From: Pseudomonas sp. ATCC PTA-122608
GTDB lineage: Bacteria > Pseudomonadota > Gammaproteobacteria > Pseudomonadales > Pseudomonadaceae
Assembly (NCBI RefSeq): GCF_001952855.1
Contig: NZ_LPNO01000052.1
Span: forward strand, 217,845-281,844
DNA: 64,000 nt
Direction: 5' to 3'
Made by a program: the position numbers and the translations under genes. How positions within the stretch are numbered: the stretch's first letter is position 1; each line of letters starts with the position of its first letter. Of this stretch, positions 60,709 to 64,000 are shown one piece after another. The notes under the pieces were generated by a model, which did no database searches, had not been told where the DNA came from, and worked only from the letters and a program-made list of their open reading frames with translations.

Positions 60709-61398
60709 TCAGGGCTTTCGAAACAACTCGCGGCTGACCAGTGGCCGACCGCCCAAATGCACGGCCAGGGCCTGGCGCATCAAGCGCTTGGCCGCGGACA
60801 AGGCGCCGGGGGCCGTCCAGTCGGCTTCGCTCATGGCCAGCAGCTCAGTGCCCTGGAACAGGCCGGGTTGCAGCAGGTAGACCCGCTCCAGGCCTGCGTC
60901 CACTTGCAGGCGGTACATGCCGTCGGCGGCGATGGGATCGCCGTGCAAGTCCTGGCTCAGTTCGAAGCCGTAGCCCAAGTCATCCAGCAGGCGCCATTCG
61001 AATGCGCGTAGCAGCGGTTCGAGGGGGCGGCCTTCGGCGAGGGCAAGCAAGGTGGCGGCGTAGTGATCGAAGACGCCGGGGTGTGGGTCTTCGGCGGGGA
61101 GCAGACGGATCAGCAATTCGTTGAGGTAGAGGCCGCTGAACAGCGCCTCGCCGTTGAGCCAGTTGGAGACGCCCGCGGCTTCCATGCGGCCGACGTTCTT
61201 CAGCTCGCCACGTCCGCGAAACTCCACTTCCAACGCCACGAAAGGCCGCGCCAGGGTGCCGGCCTTGCCACGGGCGCTGCGCAAGACTGCGCGCAGCCGG
61301 CCTTGGGGTGTGAGGAAGTCCACCAGGGCGCTGGTCTCGCGGTAGGCGCGGCTGTGCAAGACGTAGGCGGGTTGGCCGGTGGGTGGGGTTTGGGACAT
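60709..61398 (-). CDS. recO: DNA repair protein RecO
   Basis: 229 residues: N-terminal OB fold (YVLHSRAYRETSALVDFLTP, ARGKAGTLARPFV), then a helical C-terminal domain with AFEWRLLDDLGYGFEL. The cysteine zinc knuckle of some RecO proteins is absent, as in other gamma-proteobacteria. RecO loads RecA on SSB-coated DNA with RecR. Separated from era by a REP doublet. Confidence 0.95.
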   Translation of the reverse strand: MSQTPPTGQPAYVLHSRAYRETSALVDFLTPQGRLRAVLRSARGKAGTLARPFVALEVEFRGRGELKNVGRMEAAGVSNWLNGEALFSGLYLNELLIRLLPAEDPHPGVFDHYAATLLALAEGRPLEPLLRAFEWRLLDDLGYGFELSQDLHGDPIAADGMYRLQVDAGLERVYLLQPGLFQGTELLAMSEADWTAPGALSAAKRLMRQALAVHLGGRPLVSRELFRKP

Positions 61399-61444
61399 TG
61401 GGTTCTCGCTGCGGGAACACGGTCTGGAAAACAACGACTATCCA

Positions 61445-61536
61445 ATGTGGGAGCGGGCTTGCTCGCGAATGCAGGGTGTCAGTCAACACATCTGGTGACT
61501 GATCCACTGCATTCGCGAGCAAGCCCGCTCCCACAT
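61445..61536. repeat. REP doublet (REPIN), GAGCGGGCTTGCTCGC class
   Basis: ATGTGGGAGCGGGCTTGCTC at the left and inverted copy at 61507-61536, in the 164-bp gap between era and recO, so it sits inside an otherwise tight essential operon. Near-identical to the 51459 element. Confidence 0.92.
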
Positions 61537-61562
61537 TTGTCCTGCGGTGTTCCGGAGACCTA

Positions 61563-62465
61563 TTACAGGTCGCCGTAACCCAACGAACGCAACGCGCGCT
61601 CATCATCAGACCAACCACCCTTAACCTTCACCCACAGGTTGAGCATGATCTTGGAATCAAACAGCAATTCCATGTCCTTGCGCGCTTCGGTGCCGATGCG
61701 CTTGATGCGCTCGCCCTTGTCGCCAATGATGATTTTCTTCTGGCCGTCACGTTCAACGAGGATCAACGCGTGGATATGCAGGGTCTTGCCCTGCTGCTTG
61801 AACTCTTCGATTTCGACGGTGATCTGGTACGGCAGCTCGGCGCCCATCTGGCGCATGATTTTCTCGCGTACCAGTTCGGCGGCGAGGAAGCGGCTGCTGC
61901 GGTCGGTGATCTGGTCTTCCGGGAAGAAGTGCTCGTTCTCCGGCAGATAACCGGCGATCACACGCTCCAGGGCTTCGAGGTTGTGCCCGTGCTGGGCCGA
62001 GATCGGCATGATCTGGGCGTTCGGCAGTTGTTCCTGCAGCCAGCTCAGGTGCGGCATCAGCTCGGCTTTGTCTTCGATGCGGTCGGTCTTGTTCAACGCG
62101 ACGATCAACGGGCCAGTGACGTACTGCACGCGCTCCAGAACCATCTGGTCTTCGTCGGTCCACTTGGTGCGGTCGACCACGAAGATCACCACGTCGACGT
62201 CTTTCAACGCCGCCGAAGCGGTTTTGTTCATGTAGCGGTTAAGGGCCTTTTCGCCGCCTTTGTGCATGCCCGGGGTATCAACGTAGACCGCCTGTACGGC
62301 GCCTTCGGTCTTGATGCCCAGCATGTTGTGGCGGGTGGTCTGAGGCTTGCGCGAGGTGATCGCCAGCTTCTGTCCCAGGATGTGGTTCAGCAACGTGGAC
62401 TTGCCCACGTTCGGACGGCCGACGATGGCAACATAGCCACAGCGAGTTGCGGTTGAATCAGTCAT
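61563..62465 (-). CDS. era: GTPase Era
   Basis: 300 residues: G1 GRPNVGKSTLLN, G3 DTPGMHKGG, G4 NKTD, and a C-terminal KH domain (VEIEEFKQQGKTLHIHALIL, IIGDKGERIKRIG). It binds the 3' end of 16S rRNA and aids 30S assembly. The ATG at 62465 overlaps the rnc stop by eight bases, a coupling typical of rnc-era. Confidence 0.98.
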   Translation of the reverse strand: MTDSTATRCGYVAIVGRPNVGKSTLLNHILGQKLAITSRKPQTTRHNMLGIKTEGAVQAVYVDTPGMHKGGEKALNRYMNKTASAALKDVDVVIFVVDRTKWTDEDQMVLERVQYVTGPLIVALNKTDRIEDKAELMPHLSWLQEQLPNAQIMPISAQHGHNLEALERVIAGYLPENEHFFPEDQITDRSSRFLAAELVREKIMRQMGAELPYQITVEIEEFKQQGKTLHIHALILVERDGQKKIIIGDKGERIKRIGTEARKDMELLFDSKIMLNLWVKVKGGWSDDERALRSLGYGDL

Positions 62466-63147
62466 GGCCATTCTCCACGCCCAGGGCAATCAGTGCTGCA
62501 GCGGCCGCTACCTGTTCGGCAATACGACGGCTCACACCCTGACCTCGGCTTTTTTCATTCAGTAAGGTGATTTCGCATTCGACGAAGAAAACTCGGCAAT
62601 GCGGCTCACCCTGGATATCCACCACTTCGTAACGCGGCAGGTCGCAACCCCGGGACTGCAGGAATTCCTGCAGGCGGGTCTTCGGATCTTTGTTGGTGTC
62701 TACCAGCGTCAGGCTTTCGATCTCGGTCGCCAGCCAGGCGACAACGCGCTCCTTGGCTGCTTCCATGCCTGCATCAAGGTAGATCGCGCCGATCAGTGCT
62801 TCAAGGGCGTCAGCCAGGATCGACTCGCGACGGAAACCGCCGCTCTTCAGCTCGCCGGAACCCAGGCGCAGGTAATCACCCAAGTCGAAACCACGGGCCA
62901 GTACGGCCAGGGTCTCGCCTTTTACCAGGCGCGCACGCAAGCGCGACAACTGGCCTTCACGGGCCAGCGGGAAGCGATCGAACAAGGCTTCGCCTGCGAC
63001 GAAATTGAGGATGGCATCACCGAGGAATTCCAGGCGCTCGTTGTTACGCCCGGCAAAACTGCGGTGTGTCAGGGCAAGGATCATCAATTCCTGATCCTTG
63101 AAGGTGTAGCCGAGCTGACGCTCGAGACGGCTTAGAGAAACGCTCAC
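62458..63147 (-). CDS. rnc: Ribonuclease III
   Basis: 229 residues from a GTG start. RNase III signature NERLEFLGDAIL, a second catalytic acid in ESILADALEALIGAIYLD, and a C-terminal dsRNA-binding domain (DPKTRLQEFLQSRG ... AEQVAAAAALIAL). Cuts double-stranded RNA in rRNA and mRNA maturation. The gap to lepB is only 147 bp; the small DUF4845-type gene normally found there is missing. Confidence 0.97.
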   Translation of the reverse strand: MSVSLSRLERQLGYTFKDQELMILALTHRSFAGRNNERLEFLGDAILNFVAGEALFDRFPLAREGQLSRLRARLVKGETLAVLARGFDLGDYLRLGSGELKSGGFRRESILADALEALIGAIYLDAGMEAAKERVVAWLATEIESLTLVDTNKDPKTRLQEFLQSRGCDLPRYEVVDIQGEPHCRVFFVECEITLLNEKSRGQGVSRRIAEQVAAAAALIALGVENGHD

Positions 63148-63267
63148 GGTTTACCCACATTCAGTTCGAGGCACCGGTGGCCTGCGACGATTAACGCTGT
63201 GTTCAAATTCAAATCCTGGTGGTTGCTGCATGGAGCCGGACTTTGTCCAAGCCCCAGAAAAGCATTC

Positions 63268-63287
63268 GGCGCTGTGTTCACAGCGCC
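63268..63287 (-). other. Hairpin in the lepB-rnc gap
   Basis: GGCGCTGTG (63268-63276) and CACAGCGCC (63279-63287) form a perfect inverted repeat just after the lepB stop; on the minus strand a short T-run follows. It may be a partial terminator or, by analogy with the E. coli rnc leader, an RNase III target for autoregulation. Confidence 0.5.
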
Positions 63288-63294
63288 GCATGGA

Positions 63295-64000
63295 TTACTT
63301 GATCAGCCCGACCCGCGAGAAGTTCGGCAGGTGGCTGAGCTTGGGTTCCGGCCAACTCATCCAGACCGCGAAGGCCTTGCCGACGATATTCTGGTCGGGG
63401 ACCATGCCCAGCAGCTCTTTGGGAATATTGGGATCATCCCAGTAGCGGCTGTCATTGGAGTTGTCGCGGTTGTCGCCCATCATGAAGTAATGCCCGGCAG
63501 GCACTGTCCATTGGTTGTCAGGCGGCGAACGGTAGCGGCTCATTTCCTTGCGGATTTCGTGCTCTACCGCTCCGAGTTTTTCCTGGTACAGCTCGGCGCT
63601 GCCCAGGGTGTTCGGCTCGGAACCGATCAGTTTTTCTGCCACCGACTCGCCATTGACGAACAGGCGCTTGTCGCTGGTGTAGCGAATCACATCGCCCGGC
63701 AAGCCCACTACACGCTTGATGTAGTTGACGTTCGGGTCGCTTGGGTAGCGGAACACCATCACATCGCCGCGCTGCGGGTCACCGATCTCGATGACTTTCT
63801 TGTCGATCACCGGCAAGCGAATCCCGTAGGAAAACTTGTTCACCAGGATGAAGTCGCCCACGTCCAGGGTAGGTTTCATCGATCCCGAAGGGATCTGAAA
63901 CGGTTCCACCAGGAACGAACGCAGCACCAGCACGATGAACAACACCGGGAAGAACGACTTGCCGTATTCAACCAGCATTGGCTCTTTGTTCAGTTTCTCG
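63295..64000 (-). CDS. lepB: Signal peptidase I (5' end outside window)
   Basis: The reading frame stays open to the window edge, so the N-terminal part is missing; 235 codons are seen. Signature boxes: catalytic Ser in EPFQIPSGSMKPTL, catalytic Lys in DPNVNYIKRVVGLPGD, and box E in FMMGDNRDNSNDSR. A membrane helix (FFPVLFIVLVLRSFL) precedes the catalytic serine. It removes signal peptides from exported proteins. Followed by rnc, as in other pseudomonads. An internal ATG at 63978 is not the true start. Confidence 0.96.
   Translation of the reverse strand, partial: EKLNKEPMLVEYGKSFFPVLFIVLVLRSFLVEPFQIPSGSMKPTLDVGDFILVNKFSYGIRLPVIDKKVIEIGDPQRGDVMVFRYPSDPNVNYIKRVVGLPGDVIRYTSDKRLFVNGESVAEKLIGSEPNTLGSAELYQEKLGAVEHEIRKEMSRYRSPPDNQWTVPAGHYFMMGDNRDNSNDSRYWDDPNIPKELLGMVPDQNIVGKAFAVWMSWPEPKLSHLPNFSRVGLIK

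Noticed and set aside
44406..61536. Repeated GAGCGGGCTTGCTCGC units as a CRISPR array or mobile element
   Set aside because: Copies are inverted doublets scattered singly between genes, without regular spacers or a transposase; they are REP elements.

Overview
The window comes from a fluorescent Pseudomonas (P. fluorescens group). The signs are high GC with strong third-position GC bias, the conserved order lepB-rnc-era-recO-pdxJ, cmoAB, a membrane glucose dehydrogenase beside an OprB porin, the bphO-bphP phytochrome pair, and many REP doublets of the kind common in this group. There are no rRNA or tRNA genes, insertion sequences, prophage or CRISPR arrays that I can see, and no stretch above about 300 bp lacks a gene.

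Region by region. 1-5.2 kb is accessory: the end of a LysE-type exporter, a PH-domain protein, an AT-richer gene with a PD-(D/E)XK-like core, then a compact S-type bacteriocin with a colicin E3-type rRNase domain, its likely immunity gene and a DUF3916 gene. 5.2-11.3 kb is a QseBC/PmrAB-like two-component system divergent from a three-gene envelope operon (BNR/sialidase-like protein, membrane protein, LTA-synthase-like transferase). A CTAAG direct repeat lies between them. 11.4-15.8 kb is a phosphonate cassette (Fe-alcohol dehydrogenase, organophosphate-type MFS carrier, LysR, PhnX) without PhnW, which suggests 2-hydroxyethylphosphonate as substrate. 15.8-19.7 kb holds miscellaneous genes (membrane-anchored protein, PLD-like protein, NUDIX, cytochrome c, VOC) and a GNAT remnant.

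19.8-23.2 kb is a response regulator-heme oxygenase-bacteriophytochrome operon. 23.3-27.1 kb has a second two-component system, a MlaA-like lipoprotein and two small possibly related proteins. 27.2-33.7 kb has a PhoD-like phosphatase, a diguanylate cyclase, an amino-acid binding protein, a GcvA-like LysR and a class III aminotransferase. 33.7-35.6 kb is a hipBA toxin-antitoxin pair with two operator palindromes. 35.8-42.1 kb has oprB, gcd and an EAL phosphodiesterase.

42.2-51.4 kb is an eight-gene catabolic operon, divergent from an unusual tandem-winged-helix GntR regulator. Its genes encode an amidase, an imidase/PuuE-like hydrolase, an MFS carrier, two SDRs, a CGLCG small protein, a CobW GTPase and a cytosolic binding-protein-fold protein. 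Cyclic imide or related amide breakdown is the best guess. 51.6-64 kb is mostly housekeeping: a second-type lon, a chagasin-like inhibitor, lysoplasmalogenase, cmoAB, tadA, a Tat multicopper oxidase, pdxJ, recO, era, rnc and lepB (cut by the window end). The small gene usually found between lepB and rnc is missing.

The strongest leads for undescribed biology are the phosphonate cassette, the imide-type operon, the compact rRNase bacteriocin with a catalytic-position substitution and a possible translational switch, and the two-component-controlled sialidase-like/LTA-synthase-like operon. All functional claims come from reading the sequence and recalling families. No search was run.
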